The notes beneath the pieces were generated by a model that searched no databases, had not been told where the DNA came from, and saw nothing but the letters and a program-made list of their open reading frames with translations. From the NCBI GenBank assembly GCA_030680575.1, contig JAUXVI010000029.1:1-63866 (forward strand): a stretch of DNA of 63,866 nucleotides, written 5' to 3'. Source of the stretch: Hylemonella sp. (GTDB lineage: Bacteria > Pseudomonadota > Gammaproteobacteria > Burkholderiales > Burkholderiaceae_C). The translations under genes were made by a program, and so were the position numbers. Within the stretch, counting starts at the first letter, position 1. The number at the start of each line of letters is the position of its first letter. Shown in pieces: positions 35,773 through 44,933 of this stretch.

Positions 35773-36548
35773 TCAGAAGAGGGGGGCGAAATGGCGGCTG
35801 GAGCGTACCAGCCAGAGCCTCAGCCGCTCCTTTAGTCGCCGCTTCATGGGGTTGCGATAAGACACGCCGGTGCCGCCGCCTACACCGCAGATAACGGGCG
35901 AACGGGCGGCAGCGTGAACAGCGAGCCCTGGAAGCCCTGTTCCAGGAAGATATCCCGGAAGCATTCCTCCAGACCATAACCCTCGTCCTTGCGAATCCGG
36001 AAATGTGCTTCCTGGAAGTGCTGGCGGTAGTCCCTGCAGCTGGTGATGTAGAAGCGGGTGTCGATATAGGCCAGTCGCGTGGGTTTGAACGGCGAGAAGA
36101 CATCGAGAAAGACGGCCTTGAAACGCAGGCCGCCCTGCCAGCCCGCAGCGCACGCGACGAAATTTTCTACCCAGAGCTTGGAGGTGCACTTGGCGAAGCA
36201 ACCCGCCTGGGCGATGAACCTGGAATTTTCCAGGGCGAAGCGGACGATCTCCCCTTCGCCGTAGCCGCGTCCATACTGGCGGACCAGTTCCTGTGGATTT
36301 TCGAAATGCAGGCATTCGATCGCTGCTGCCGGGAATTGCTCTGCGACTGCACTGGTGAAATCATGCTGGGATCCGTCACACACGACAATGCGCAGACTCG
36401 GCTCGACTTTCAGCCATTCCCGTATCGACTCTAGTGTCAGGCGGATGCGCTCCTGCGTGTCCTTCAGGGCCACGCCTGTATCGTGCACCACCACGCTGGA
36501 GGTGAGCAGGATCGGGATGTCTTTCGGTACCATGGAGTCGGTGGACAA
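35773..36548 (-). pseudogene. Glycan-locus gene with probable frameshift near 35890
   Basis: Residues 1-222 run from ATG 36548 to a TAG at 35880 (PILLTSSVVVHDTGVAL at the start, RLAYIDTRFYITSCRDYRQ near residue 170). The frame stops in TLPPVRPLSAV. In the neighbouring frame the sequence continues VICGVGGGTGVSYRNP then MKRRLKERLRLWLVRSS and ends at 35773, 17 bp from the convergent ligase gene. One base lost at about 35886-35895 would join them into a protein of about 258 aa. I do not recognise the family; the context suggests a sugar-transfer or modification role. Either a recent mutation or a sequencing error is possible. Confidence 0.6.
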
Positions 36549-36549
36549 T

Positions 36550-37440
36550 TCAGATCCGGCCCAGCTTGCGCCGGAAGCGTCGACCGGTTCGAGACAGCCA
36601 ATTGCCGCCTTCAGCGGGCCAGTCCATCTCCCGCTCCCAAGCCGACTGGTAGATCACGCCAGCGTAGAGTTGCGCCAGCTGCCCGTCGGTGATGCCGCGC
36701 CGGCGGTCCTGGTCGAATTGCCAGGCATAGTGGTAGACCTTGAACAGCGGCTGGCAGGGCATCAGGGGGATGGCGCCGAAACACAGCAAGGCCTCACCGT
36801 ACCAGCGGGATTCCAGGGGCGCTAGCCGGATGGCGTCAACCAGGTTCATGCCGTGCGGGCGCAGATACTCCCGCTCCAGACTTTCCCAGACGGCGCGGTG
36901 CCATGGCAGTGGGAAGGGGCCGAAGGAATAGAGCCGGCCGTCGCGTTTGAACAGCGACTGCACACGCCGGGCTTCGCCCTGAAAATCGTGCAGTGCTTGC
37001 ATCTTGCCCGACGCCAGGGCCGATTCCAGATACTCGTGTCCCTCATCCATCACGGTGTAGGGCGTACCGTCGCGCCATACGAAGTCGGACTGTCTGATCG
37101 GCCGGATGAAGGCTGCATCGGAGTCCAGGCAGAGGTAGCTGTCCGACAGCCCCAGTCGCCAAAACTCGGACTTGACGACCTGTTGCGAGAGGTGGCCGGG
37201 TAGTGCCTTGGCGAGGTCCAGTCCGGCGTAAGGCGTGTGCGCCAGGATCGCCTCGTCTTCAATCACGTGTACCGGCAGGCCGGCGAGATGCTGGCGGAAC
37301 ATTGCGGCATCTGATTGCGGCACCGACACATAAAAGGGAATTTCTTCCTCGTTGAACTGTGCCACCGACCGCGCAAGCCGAACCACCCGCCTGAGGTCTG
37401 TTCGATAGCTCTTGCAATACAGCGTGAAGGGCACAGGCAT
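36550..37440 (-). CDS. DUF6492 family protein (glycosyltransferase-like)
   Basis: 296-aa protein starting PFTLYCKSYRTDLRRVVRLA, the beginning of the DUF6492 family found in surface-polysaccharide loci. SEFWRLGLSDSYLCLDSDAAF near residues 91-111 contains a DSD triad that resembles the metal-binding DxD of GT-A transferases. The C-terminus is basic (RTGRRFRRKLGRI), suggesting membrane contact. No activity is established for the family. It starts 30 nt after the methyltransferase stop and is followed 1 nt later by the frameshifted gene. Confidence 0.75.
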   Translation of the reverse strand: MPVPFTLYCKSYRTDLRRVVRLARSVAQFNEEEIPFYVSVPQSDAAMFRQHLAGLPVHVIEDEAILAHTPYAGLDLAKALPGHLSQQVVKSEFWRLGLSDSYLCLDSDAAFIRPIRQSDFVWRDGTPYTVMDEGHEYLESALASGKMQALHDFQGEARRVQSLFKRDGRLYSFGPFPLPWHRAVWESLEREYLRPHGMNLVDAIRLAPLESRWYGEALLCFGAIPLMPCQPLFKVYHYAWQFDQDRRRGITDGQLAQLYAGVIYQSAWEREMDWPAEGGNWLSRTGRRFRRKLGRI

Positions 37441-37470
37441 GGCGAGGGGCGGTTCGGTGGTCGGGACCGG

Positions 37471-38115
37471 TTATTGTTTTGTGGCAGCCAGCAAAAATTG
37501 CTTGGCCAGCAAATCGCCCAGACCCAGCATGGCGAGGAACTTCTTTTGCCATCGGGTCGTATCCGTACCGATGACAGTGTCGACGCGTGCGCCCGAGGAT
37601 TCGGCCAATTCGATGAGAGAACTGCGGGTGAAGAAACGCAGGTGTGTTCTGTCCAGAATGCCGGAGTCGGTGTAGTTGAAACGGCCCCGGAACGCCAGAT
37701 CCACCAGGATATGGTAGTTCCTGATATTGGGCACGCTGATGATCCACAGACCGCCAGGCTTGAGCAGGCCGGCAAGCCGGCGCATCGCCTCCCAAGGATT
37801 GTTGAGGTGTTCCAGCACGTCCAGGCACAGAATCATGTCGAGCGATTCCTGGGGAATGTTCGGGAGGTCGGATTCGATATCGAGCCGGTCAAAGCGGTCG
37901 ACGGAGGTGTTGTGCGGATGCAGTTCGGCATAGGGTTCCACCCCCGCCACCCAACTGCAGTAGCCGGCTTGTTTAAGCCACTCCAGGGTGTGGCCTTCCG
38001 CGCAGCCGATTTCAAGCGCCCGGCAGGCATTTCCCTTGCCCAGACGCAGCAGCGGCTCGATTTCCAGGCGCGCCTTGGAAAAATAGTCTTGGGGTTTGTT
38101 CGTGTACAGATTCAT
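37471..38115 (-). CDS. Class I SAM-dependent methyltransferase
   Basis: 214-aa Rossmann methyltransferase. Motif I ALEIGCAEGHTLEWLKQAGY lies near residues 31-50, the acidic residue ending strand 2 is in VEPYAE, and motif IV MILCLDVLEHLNNPWEAMRRL is near 95-115. It matches the UbiG/Methyltransf_23-type proteins that occur in lipopolysaccharide clusters and may methylate a glycan or carrier-linked sugar. It lies 7 nt from the deacetylase gene. Confidence 0.88.
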   Translation of the reverse strand: MNLYTNKPQDYFSKARLEIEPLLRLGKGNACRALEIGCAEGHTLEWLKQAGYCSWVAGVEPYAELHPHNTSVDRFDRLDIESDLPNIPQESLDMILCLDVLEHLNNPWEAMRRLAGLLKPGGLWIISVPNIRNYHILVDLAFRGRFNYTDSGILDRTHLRFFTRSSLIELAESSGARVDTVIGTDTTRWQKKFLAMLGLGDLLAKQFLLAATKQ

Positions 38116-38122
38116 GGCTGCA

Positions 38123-38839
38123 TCAGCCGCGACGGTCTTCGTAGGCCGTGGTCAGCTTGAGGGCAAAGTGGAGCAGGTGGGTGGCGCGCGCGACCAGCAC
38201 GCGTTTGAGGGTCATCATGTCCTCGCCCGGGATGACTCTGCCGCGTCGTGTTGTGGTCGCCGTCAGATAGCCGGCTTGCCGCACCATGGTGCGGTGTTCG
38301 TCGCCGAAGCGGCCATAGGGATAGCAGAAGTGCCTTACTTCGCAGCCCAACCTGTCTTCCAGCTCTTTTTTGGATCCCGCAATCTGCTCACGTGCCTCAT
38401 CAGTGCCTAGTCGGCTCAGGTCGGCGTGAGTACGCGTGTGAGAGCCAATATCCATCCCCGCATCGCGCCAGGCAAGCCAGTCTTCCAGCGTCATCAGCGG
38501 TTTTTCTGCCACGATGCCGTGGTCCCAGCTGTTGGTGCCACCGATCATGCTGCTCACGCCGTAACAGGTCGCTGTGAACCCGAATCGCTTCAGAACCGGC
38601 AGGGCGTTGCGTACGTTGTTCTGGTAGCCGTCGTCGAAAGTGATTCCGACCACTTTGCCCTTTTTCTCCCCATTCAGGTAGGGTTCCAGGTCGCGCATGG
38701 AAAGGCCCTGGTACCCCAGCAGCCTCAGCAGTCCCATCTGGCGTGCGAAGGAGCCAGGCGCCACCACCAGTCCGCGCAGGGGGGTGCCCCGTGCTGGCGG
38801 CACGTCGATCTGGTGGTACATGAGAATCGGGATGTTCAT
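38123..38839 (-). CDS. Polysaccharide deacetylase (NodB domain)
   Basis: 238-aa carbohydrate esterase family 4 protein. VVGITFDDGYQNN (catalytic Asp-Asp) near residues 63-75, the zinc ligands in DIGSHTRTHADLS near 129-141, and FCYPYGRFGDEHR near 171-183. There is no signal peptide, so it probably acts in the cytoplasm or at the inner face, deacetylating an N-acetylated sugar precursor. The start overlaps the msbA stop by 4 bp. Confidence 0.88.
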   Translation of the reverse strand: MNIPILMYHQIDVPPARGTPLRGLVVAPGSFARQMGLLRLLGYQGLSMRDLEPYLNGEKKGKVVGITFDDGYQNNVRNALPVLKRFGFTATCYGVSSMIGGTNSWDHGIVAEKPLMTLEDWLAWRDAGMDIGSHTRTHADLSRLGTDEAREQIAGSKKELEDRLGCEVRHFCYPYGRFGDEHRTMVRQAGYLTATTTRRGRVIPGEDMMTLKRVLVARATHLLHFALKLTTAYEDRRG

Positions 38840-40581
38840 GTCTGCATCCGGTTCAGATTGGCGTAGTAGCCGCCGGCAGCCAACAGTTCGGCATGGGTAC
38901 CACTTTCCACGATACGGCCCCGGTCCAGTACCAGAATGCGATTGGCATGCTCGATGGTGCTGAGGCGATGGGCAATGACCAATGTGGTGCGATTTTTCAT
39001 GAGCACCGCCAGGGCCGCCTGCACTTGACGCTCGGATTCGGTGTCCAGTGCCGAGGTGGCTTCGTCCAGGACTAGGATGGGAGCGTTTTTCAGCAGCGCG
39101 CGGGCAATCGCGATACGCTGGCGCTGGCCGCCCGAAAGCTTAGCGCCATCCTCACCGATGGGTGTGTCCAGTCCCTCGGGCAGTTGCAGGATGAATTCCC
39201 ATGCATTGGCGGCTTTGGCGGCTGCAACCACGTCTTCCCGGGTGTGGTCGCCCGTTGATCCGAAGGCGATGTTGGCCAACACGGTGTCATTGAAGAGAAC
39301 GATGTCCTGGCTGACCAGGGCAATGTTGTGTCGCAGGCTGGTGAGGCCAAGCTCATTGATGTCGATGCCATCAATGCGAATCTGGCCGGCGCTGGGTCGA
39401 TAGAACCGGGGTATCAGCGCGCTGATGGTAGTCTTGCCGCCACCGGATGCGCCAACCAGGGCCACCGTCTGCCCGGCAGGAACATGGAAACTGATCTCGT
39501 TGAGTGTCTGACGCTCGGTGTCTGGATAGCTGAAGCTGACGCGATCGAATTCGATGTCACCCCGTGCATGGTGCAATTCACGTTGTCCTGGATCTTCTTC
39601 ATCCGGCTGGTCTAGCAGCAGGAAGACGCTTTCGCAGGCGGCCAAGCCCCGTTGCATGATGGGGTTGATGGCGGTCAGCTGCTTGATGGGGGAAATCAGC
39701 AGCAGCATGGCGGCGATGAAGGACACAAAACCACCGGCCGAGGCGCTGGCCTGGCCGGTTGTCTGACTCAGCGCCAGATAGGTGATGCCGGCCACAGCCA
39801 TGGACGCGATCAGATGGGTGATCGGGGTCAGGGCAGAAGCGGGGACGGCTTCGCGCATCATGGAGCGGCGGAAGCGTTCTGTGTCATTGAAAAAACGCCG
39901 TTGTTGCTGGGCCTGTCCCCCAAAGATCTTGATGACCTTGTGGGCATCGGTAGTCTCTTCGATTGTGTGGGACATTGCGCGTATCGCTTCGAAACTGGCT
40001 CGACTGGCTGCGCGGATGCGACGACTGAAGCCTTTGATAATGAAGGCAATGAGTGGACCGATTGCAAGCGTGATGAGTGTCAGTTTCCAGTCCAGGTAAA
40101 GCAGGTAAAGCAGTAGTGCTACTGCGGTCAGTGTTTCACGTACTGCAGTCACCAGCACGTTTGTGGCCGCCTGGTTCACATTGTCCGTGTCATAGATCAG
40201 CCGGGAAACCAGCTTGCCAGCGGACTGTTCATGGAAGATATGTGTCGGCAATTGCAGAATTTTTCCGAACAATTGTCTTCGGAGGTCAATGATCAGGCGT
40301 GTCGAAATCCAGGTCATTAGATAGCTGGTACAGAATGACAGGATGCCACGTACGGCAAATAGCGCCACCATCCCTAGAGGGATCAACCAGACCAGGCGCT
40401 GATCTTCGGTTTGGAAGCCCTGGTCTAGCAGGTACTTCATGATGGCTGGAAACACTGGCTCGGTCGCTGCAGTTCCTACCATGCCAAGCACGGCAAGCGC
40501 AAACACCTTCCAGTAGGGTTTGAGGTAGGTGAGCAGCCTGAAATAGAGCGCCCGGCTGCTGACTTGAATTGGGAGCTGCAT
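38836..40581 (-). CDS. msbA: Lipid A export ABC transporter MsbA
   Basis: Half-transporter that flips lipid A-core across the inner membrane; functions as a homodimer. 581 aa from ATG 40581, matching E. coli MsbA (582). That ATG overlaps the TGA of the upstream glycosyltransferase (TGATG); an earlier ATG at 40629 is less likely. Membrane domain about residues 1-310, nucleotide-binding domain after 330: Walker A GASGGGKTT, signature LSGGQRQRIAIARALL, Walker B ILVLDEATSALD, H-loop VIAHRLST. The first third of the gene looks less GC-rich than its surroundings. Confidence 0.93.
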   Translation of the reverse strand: MQLPIQVSSRALYFRLLTYLKPYWKVFALAVLGMVGTAATEPVFPAIMKYLLDQGFQTEDQRLVWLIPLGMVALFAVRGILSFCTSYLMTWISTRLIIDLRRQLFGKILQLPTHIFHEQSAGKLVSRLIYDTDNVNQAATNVLVTAVRETLTAVALLLYLLYLDWKLTLITLAIGPLIAFIIKGFSRRIRAASRASFEAIRAMSHTIEETTDAHKVIKIFGGQAQQQRRFFNDTERFRRSMMREAVPASALTPITHLIASMAVAGITYLALSQTTGQASASAGGFVSFIAAMLLLISPIKQLTAINPIMQRGLAACESVFLLLDQPDEEDPGQRELHHARGDIEFDRVSFSYPDTERQTLNEISFHVPAGQTVALVGASGGGKTTISALIPRFYRPSAGQIRIDGIDINELGLTSLRHNIALVSQDIVLFNDTVLANIAFGSTGDHTREDVVAAAKAANAWEFILQLPEGLDTPIGEDGAKLSGGQRQRIAIARALLKNAPILVLDEATSALDTESERQVQAALAVLMKNRTTLVIAHRLSTIEHANRILVLDRGRIVESGTHAELLAAGGYYANLNRMQT

Positions 40582-41381
40582 CACGGTTGCGGGGGCGTTG
40601 TCGCGGCGGGAGGGGCGGGCATCTTCCATGCGTGCCCCTTCTGGATTTCCAGCGCTTTCGCATAGCGATAAAAAGTACCCTCGAAGTTGCCCAGTGCAAT
40701 GACGAAGCCTGCCCAGCCATCAAGGAAACCCAATTTGAAGATGTAGTGCTTCACGAAGGACCAGAGGCCGTGGGTGAGGGCGGTGCCCATGGAAATATTT
40801 TTGTGCCTGATTTTTTCGGCACCCAGCGTCGAGTAGCGGTTTGCCTTGTGCAGAACTTCGCTCAGGTTTTTGAACGGGAACTGCCAGATGGCGTTCCTCA
40901 GGGTGCCGATGGGTTTGTCGCTGTGAAGGATGTAGCCTTCATGCACCGGCTTGAGATCGTAGCTCATACGACCTTTACGGAAAAGTTGCGGCTGGCGGAA
41001 GTTCGGGTACCAGCCCGAGTGCCGGATCCAGCGGCCCATGAAGTAATTGCGGCGGGGGACCCGGTAGACGTCCAGTGACTCAGGGGCGTCGGCAATCGCT
41101 CGCACTTCCTGTTCCACTTCCGGCGTACAGCGTTCGTCAGCGTCAATGCTGAAGATCCACTCGTGCGTGCAGGCGGCAATCGCCTGATTGCGCAGGTCAC
41201 CAAAGCCCTTGAATTCAACCTGAACCACCCGCGCGCCCAGGCGTGTGGCGATTTCGGGCGTGCCATCCGTGCTCCAGGAGTCCACCACGATCACTTCATC
41301 GGCCCAGCGGGCGCTCTCGATGGTGGCCGCGACTTTCTCGGCCTCGTTGTAGGCGATGATGTAGACGGAAATTTTGCTCAT
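40581..41381 (-). CDS. Glycosyltransferase family 2 (WaaE/KdtX-like)
   Basis: 266-aa GT-A transferase similar to the WaaE group that adds glucose to the inner core. It starts ISVYIIAYNEAEKVAATIES; ADEVIVVDSWSTDGT lies near residues 27-41; metal-binding SIDADERCT near 77-85; and FRKGRMSYDLKPVHEGYI near 138-155 is characteristic. First gene of the minus-strand glycan block, divergent from the next glycosyltransferase across 81 bp. The stop overlaps the msbA start. Confidence 0.88.
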   Translation of the reverse strand: MSKISVYIIAYNEAEKVAATIESARWADEVIVVDSWSTDGTPEIATRLGARVVQVEFKGFGDLRNQAIAACTHEWIFSIDADERCTPEVEQEVRAIADAPESLDVYRVPRRNYFMGRWIRHSGWYPNFRQPQLFRKGRMSYDLKPVHEGYILHSDKPIGTLRNAIWQFPFKNLSEVLHKANRYSTLGAEKIRHKNISMGTALTHGLWSFVKHYIFKLGFLDGWAGFVIALGNFEGTFYRYAKALEIQKGHAWKMPAPPAATTPPQP

Positions 41382-41462
41382 CAGGGATGGTAGTATTCGG
41401 CGGCCTGTGCGGATGGTGCAGGGCGCTGCGAGCGCGTTGCCAGCCTCGTAGTCTAGTTCAAA

Positions 41463-42317
41463 ATGGATACTTCTGACCTGATTTCCGTGGTGATCACAAC
41501 CTACAACCGCTGCGATGCCTTGCTCGCGGTGCTTGACGGGTTATCGCGTCAGACCGACCGCAGCTTCGAGGTGATCGTGGCCGACGACGGTTCGCGCGAA
41601 GAGCATCGGCAGCCGGTTCTTGACTCCGCCGTGGCGCGGGCTCTGCGCATCGTCCATGTCTGGCATCCAGATGTCGGTTTTACCGCTTCGCGGGTTCGCA
41701 ACCGCGGTGTTGCTGCTGCCAGTGGTCGGTACCTTGTTTTTCTGGATGGTGATTGTGTGCCCGAGGTTGATTTCATCGCGCGGCACAAATGGCTGGCCCA
41801 AACGGGCTTTTTTGTTAATGGGAGCCGTGTGCTGCTGTCGCCGGAGCTGACGCAGCATGTGGTCAGCGGCGCCGAGCAGATTTGTGGCCGTTCCAGGGCC
41901 TACTGGTTCAAGCAGCGTCTGCGGGGCCACGCCAGCAAACTCACGGGTCTGTTGCGTCTGCCAGACTGGTCCGGCCGGGTGCAACGGACGTTCTCCTGGA
42001 AAGGCATTCGCAGTTGCAATATAGGCGTCTGGCGCTCAGACTTCGAGCGTGTGGACGGCTTTGACGAGTCCTTTGTTGGATGGGGGCACGAAGATGCCGA
42101 CTTTGTGCTGCGTCTGCATCACGGCGGTATTGCGCGCAAGAATGGTTTTTGTGCCACCGAGGTGTATCACCTCTGGCACAAGGAAGCTGCGCGTGATCGC
42201 GCGTCGCAGAATGCCCAAACCGTGCAGGAGAGGGCAAAGTCCGATGTGGTGCGGGCCGCCTTGGGTTATTCGCAGCAACGCATCAATGACGATGCCGTGA
42301 TCACAAGATTGGGATAA
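41463..42317 (+). CDS. Glycosyltransferase family 2 (galactosyltransferase-like)
   Basis: 284-aa GT-A enzyme: ISVVITTYNRCDALLAVLDG at the start, VIVADDGSREEH near residue 37, FLDGDCVPEVDFIARH near 97-112 (DGD metal motif), and GFDESFVGWGHEDADFVLRL near 199-218, the C-terminal segment typical of the Glyco_transf_7C galactosyltransferase module. Sugar unknown. It lies 7 nt before tolB and may be cotranscribed with it, although tolB has its own -10-like sequence. Confidence 0.88.
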   Translation: MDTSDLISVVITTYNRCDALLAVLDGLSRQTDRSFEVIVADDGSREEHRQPVLDSAVARALRIVHVWHPDVGFTASRVRNRGVAAASGRYLVFLDGDCVPEVDFIARHKWLAQTGFFVNGSRVLLSPELTQHVVSGAEQICGRSRAYWFKQRLRGHASKLTGLLRLPDWSGRVQRTFSWKGIRSCNIGVWRSDFERVDGFDESFVGWGHEDADFVLRLHHGGIARKNGFCATEVYHLWHKEAARDRASQNAQTVQERAKSDVVRAALGYSQQRINDDAVITRLG

Positions 42318-42324
42318 TAGAAAA

Positions 42325-43599
42325 ATGCTGAAACGTTCCTTGTTGTGTTTGATGGCCGGCATGCTTACTTTGCCGGCCCTGGCCCAGTTCCGTGTCGAAG
42401 TCTCCGGCATCGGTCTGACTCAATTGCCGATTGCGATTGCACCTTTCCGTGGCGATGACGTTTCGCCACAGAAAATCGGGGCCATTGTGCAGGCTGATCT
42501 TGAGCGCAGTGGTCAATTTCGCCTGATCGATGCTGCCGGGAGCGGTTTGGACGAAAATGCCCGGCCTGACATGTCTCCCTGGCGCCAGAAGGGGGCGGAT
42601 TCCCTGGCCGCTGGCAGCGTGACGCGTTTGGCCGATGGTCGTTACGACGTTCGTTTTCGCCTGTGGGACGCGGTCCGTGGTCAGGACCTGGGAGGCCAGA
42701 GTTATGCCGTCACGGTGGGCGACCTGCGGCTGGCCGCGCACCGCATTGCCGACTTCATCTACGAAAAACTGACGGGCGACAAAGGTGCGTTCTCAACTCG
42801 CATTGCCTACGTGACCAAGGCCGGATCGCGGTATAGCCTGTGGGTCGCTGACGCCGATGGAGAGAATGCGCAGGCGGCGCTGACCAGCCCCGAGCCGATC
42901 ATCTCGCCTGCCTGGTCGCCGAATGGCGCACAGTTGGCTTACGTGTCGTTCGAGTCGCGCAAGCCGGTGGTTTATGTTCATGATATTGCCAGCGGTCGAC
43001 GCCGCCTGGTGGCCAATTTCCGAGGGTCCAACAGTGCTCCCGCCTGGTCACCCGACGGCCGCACACTGGCCGTGACCTTGAGTCGCGATGGTGTGTCGCA
43101 GATTTATGGCCTGGATGCAGCAGCTGGCGGTGAACCGCGTCGTCTGTCACAGTCGTCCAGCATTGATACCGAGCCGGTCTATGCCCCCGATGGCAAAAGC
43201 ATTTACTTTGTCAGTGACCGTGGCGGCAGCCCGCAGATTTACCGTATGCCGGCTTCGGGCGGCGCAGCCGATCGCGTGACTTTTACGGGCACTTACAACA
43301 TTTCGCCCTCCATCAGCCAGGATGGACGGTGGCTCGCTTACATTTCTCGCGTGAGTGGTGCGTTCAAGCTGCATGTGATGGAACTTGCGAGCGGCAGCGC
43401 GGTTCCGATCACGGAAACCAGTGCCGATGAAAGCCCGAGTTTTGCGCCGAATGGTCGCCTGATCATCTATGCGACCAAACAGCAGGATCGTGAAGCATTG
43501 ATGACCACGACGCTGGATGGCAAGCTCAAGGCTCGACTGGCCGGGCAGGGTGGTGATATTCGTGAACCGGACTGGGGTCCGTTTCAGAAACAGAATTAA
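42325..43599 (+). CDS. tolB: Tol-Pal system protein TolB
   Basis: Periplasmic beta-propeller protein of the Tol-Pal envelope-constriction system. 424 aa. Signal peptide MLKRSLLCLMAGMLTLPALA, then the N-terminal domain (about 22-160, FRVEVSGIGLTQLPIAIAPF), then six WD-like PD40 repeats (for example SPAWSPNGAQLAYVSF). GATAAT ends 6 nt before the ATG and there is no Shine-Dalgarno, so a leaderless start is possible. The tolQ-tolR-tolA genes that normally precede it are absent; a glycosyltransferase gene takes their place. Confidence 0.95.
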   Translation: MLKRSLLCLMAGMLTLPALAQFRVEVSGIGLTQLPIAIAPFRGDDVSPQKIGAIVQADLERSGQFRLIDAAGSGLDENARPDMSPWRQKGADSLAAGSVTRLADGRYDVRFRLWDAVRGQDLGGQSYAVTVGDLRLAAHRIADFIYEKLTGDKGAFSTRIAYVTKAGSRYSLWVADADGENAQAALTSPEPIISPAWSPNGAQLAYVSFESRKPVVYVHDIASGRRRLVANFRGSNSAPAWSPDGRTLAVTLSRDGVSQIYGLDAAAGGEPRRLSQSSSIDTEPVYAPDGKSIYFVSDRGGSPQIYRMPASGGAADRVTFTGTYNISPSISQDGRWLAYISRVSGAFKLHVMELASGSAVPITETSADESPSFAPNGRLIIYATKQQDREALMTTTLDGKLKARLAGQGGDIREPDWGPFQKQN

Positions 43600-43633
43600 T
43601 TGATCAGATCCAACATACCAACAGGAGTTTTAG

Positions 43634-44158
43634 ATGGCGATGAAAAAATATGCATTGATCTTGGGCGCAGCCTTGTTGATGGTCGGCTGCGGTTCCTCCG
43701 TGAAGCTGGACGATGTACCCGTGGAAAACCGCTCGGGCACTTCCGTTGACGGCGCAGATGCCAATGCTGCAGGCAAGAACGGCGTCACATCGGTCGATCT
43801 CGACAAGAGCCAGCTGGGCATCGCCCCGGCAGGTCCGCGCGTGGTCTATTTCGACTATGACAGCTATGTGATCAAACCCGAGTTCCAATCTGTGGTCGAA
43901 GCCCATGCCCGTCATATCAAGGCGGACAAGAATCGCAAGGTTGCCATTGAAGGCCATACCGATGAGCGTGGTGGTCGTGAATACAACTTGGCACTGGGCC
44001 AGAAGCGCGCCGAGGCCGTGCGCCGTGCGCTGGTACTGCTCGGTGCCGCTGACAGCCAGGTCGAGGCAGTGAGCTTTGGCAAGGAAAAACCGGCGGCCCA
44101 GGGTAGTGACGAAGCTACCTGGTCCAAAAACCGTCGCGCTGAAATCAGCTATCGCTGA
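43634..44158 (+). CDS. pal: Peptidoglycan-associated lipoprotein Pal
   Basis: Outer-membrane lipoprotein that links the envelope to peptidoglycan and binds TolB. 174 aa. The signal and lipobox LLMVGC place the lipidated Cys near residue 19. The OmpA-like domain covers about residues 70-170, with VVYFDYDSYVIKPEF and IEGHTDERGGREYNLALGQK carrying the peptidoglycan-binding residues. AGGAG precedes the start at a normal distance. Confidence 0.96.
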   Translation: MAMKKYALILGAALLMVGCGSSVKLDDVPVENRSGTSVDGADANAAGKNGVTSVDLDKSQLGIAPAGPRVVYFDYDSYVIKPEFQSVVEAHARHIKADKNRKVAIEGHTDERGGREYNLALGQKRAEAVRRALVLLGAADSQVEAVSFGKEKPAAQGSDEATWSKNRRAEISYR

Positions 44159-44178
44159 AATCCGCAGGAGACACTGCC

Positions 44179-44910
44179 GTGACCCGTTATTCGCGACTGG
44201 CAGCTATGCTGCTGCTCGGCTGGGCTGCTTGCTCAGTCCAGGCCGGTTTGTTCGAGGATGACGAGGCCCGGCGGGCCATTGTCGACCTTCGCAGCAGCCA
44301 GGAAGAAGCCCGCCGCTCCAGCGAGGAAATGCGGCGCAGCATGCTGGATCTGCAAAACCAGATCGAAGCCCTCCGCGCGGACTTGGCCCGGATGCAGGGC
44401 CAGAATGAGCAGCTGGCCCGCAACGTGTCAGAACTGCAGCGTCAGCAGAAAGACGTGATGCAAGGTGTGGATGAGCGTCTACGCAAGTTCGAGCCCACCA
44501 AGGTCTCGCTGGATGGCCGAGAATTCATGGCGGAACCGGCTGAGAAGCGCGATTTCGAAGCTGCGCTGGGCATCTTCCGCAAGGGGGATTTCGCGGCCGC
44601 CCAGATGGCTTTCGTTGATTTTCTCAAGCGCTACGCGCAAAGCGGCTACGCCCCATCCGCCTACTTCTGGCTGGGCAATGCCCGCTATGCGACGCGCGAC
44701 TACAAGGACGCGGTGCAGAATTTCCGTACCTTGCTGGCTCAGGCGCCGGACCATGTGCGAGCGCCTGAAGCCGTGCTCTCGATCGCCAACTGCCAAGTGG
44801 AACTGAAGGACCTGCGTGGCGCGCGCAAGACGCTTGAGGAGTTGGTCAAAGCCTATCCCCAGTCCGAGGCAGCAGCAGCAGCCAAGGACCGTCTGGCCAA
44901 GCTCAAATAG
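44179..44910 (+). CDS. cpoB: Cell division coordinator CpoB (YbgF)
   Basis: Periplasmic TPR protein that couples peptidoglycan synthesis with Tol-Pal constriction. 243 aa. Signal peptide about residues 1-22; coiled-coil trimerisation region about 25-100 (RSSQEEARRSSEEMRRSML and similar); three TPR-like repeats from about 120 (AALGIFRKGDFAAAQMAFV). It follows pal by 20 nt in the usual tolB-pal-cpoB order. GTG 44179 is the start. Confidence 0.93.
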   Translation: MTRYSRLAAMLLLGWAACSVQAGLFEDDEARRAIVDLRSSQEEARRSSEEMRRSMLDLQNQIEALRADLARMQGQNEQLARNVSELQRQQKDVMQGVDERLRKFEPTKVSLDGREFMAEPAEKRDFEAALGIFRKGDFAAAQMAFVDFLKRYAQSGYAPSAYFWLGNARYATRDYKDAVQNFRTLLAQAPDHVRAPEAVLSIANCQVELKDLRGARKTLEELVKAYPQSEAAAAAKDRLAKLK

Positions 44911-44933
44911 GCGGGATCGCCTAAAATTCGGGG

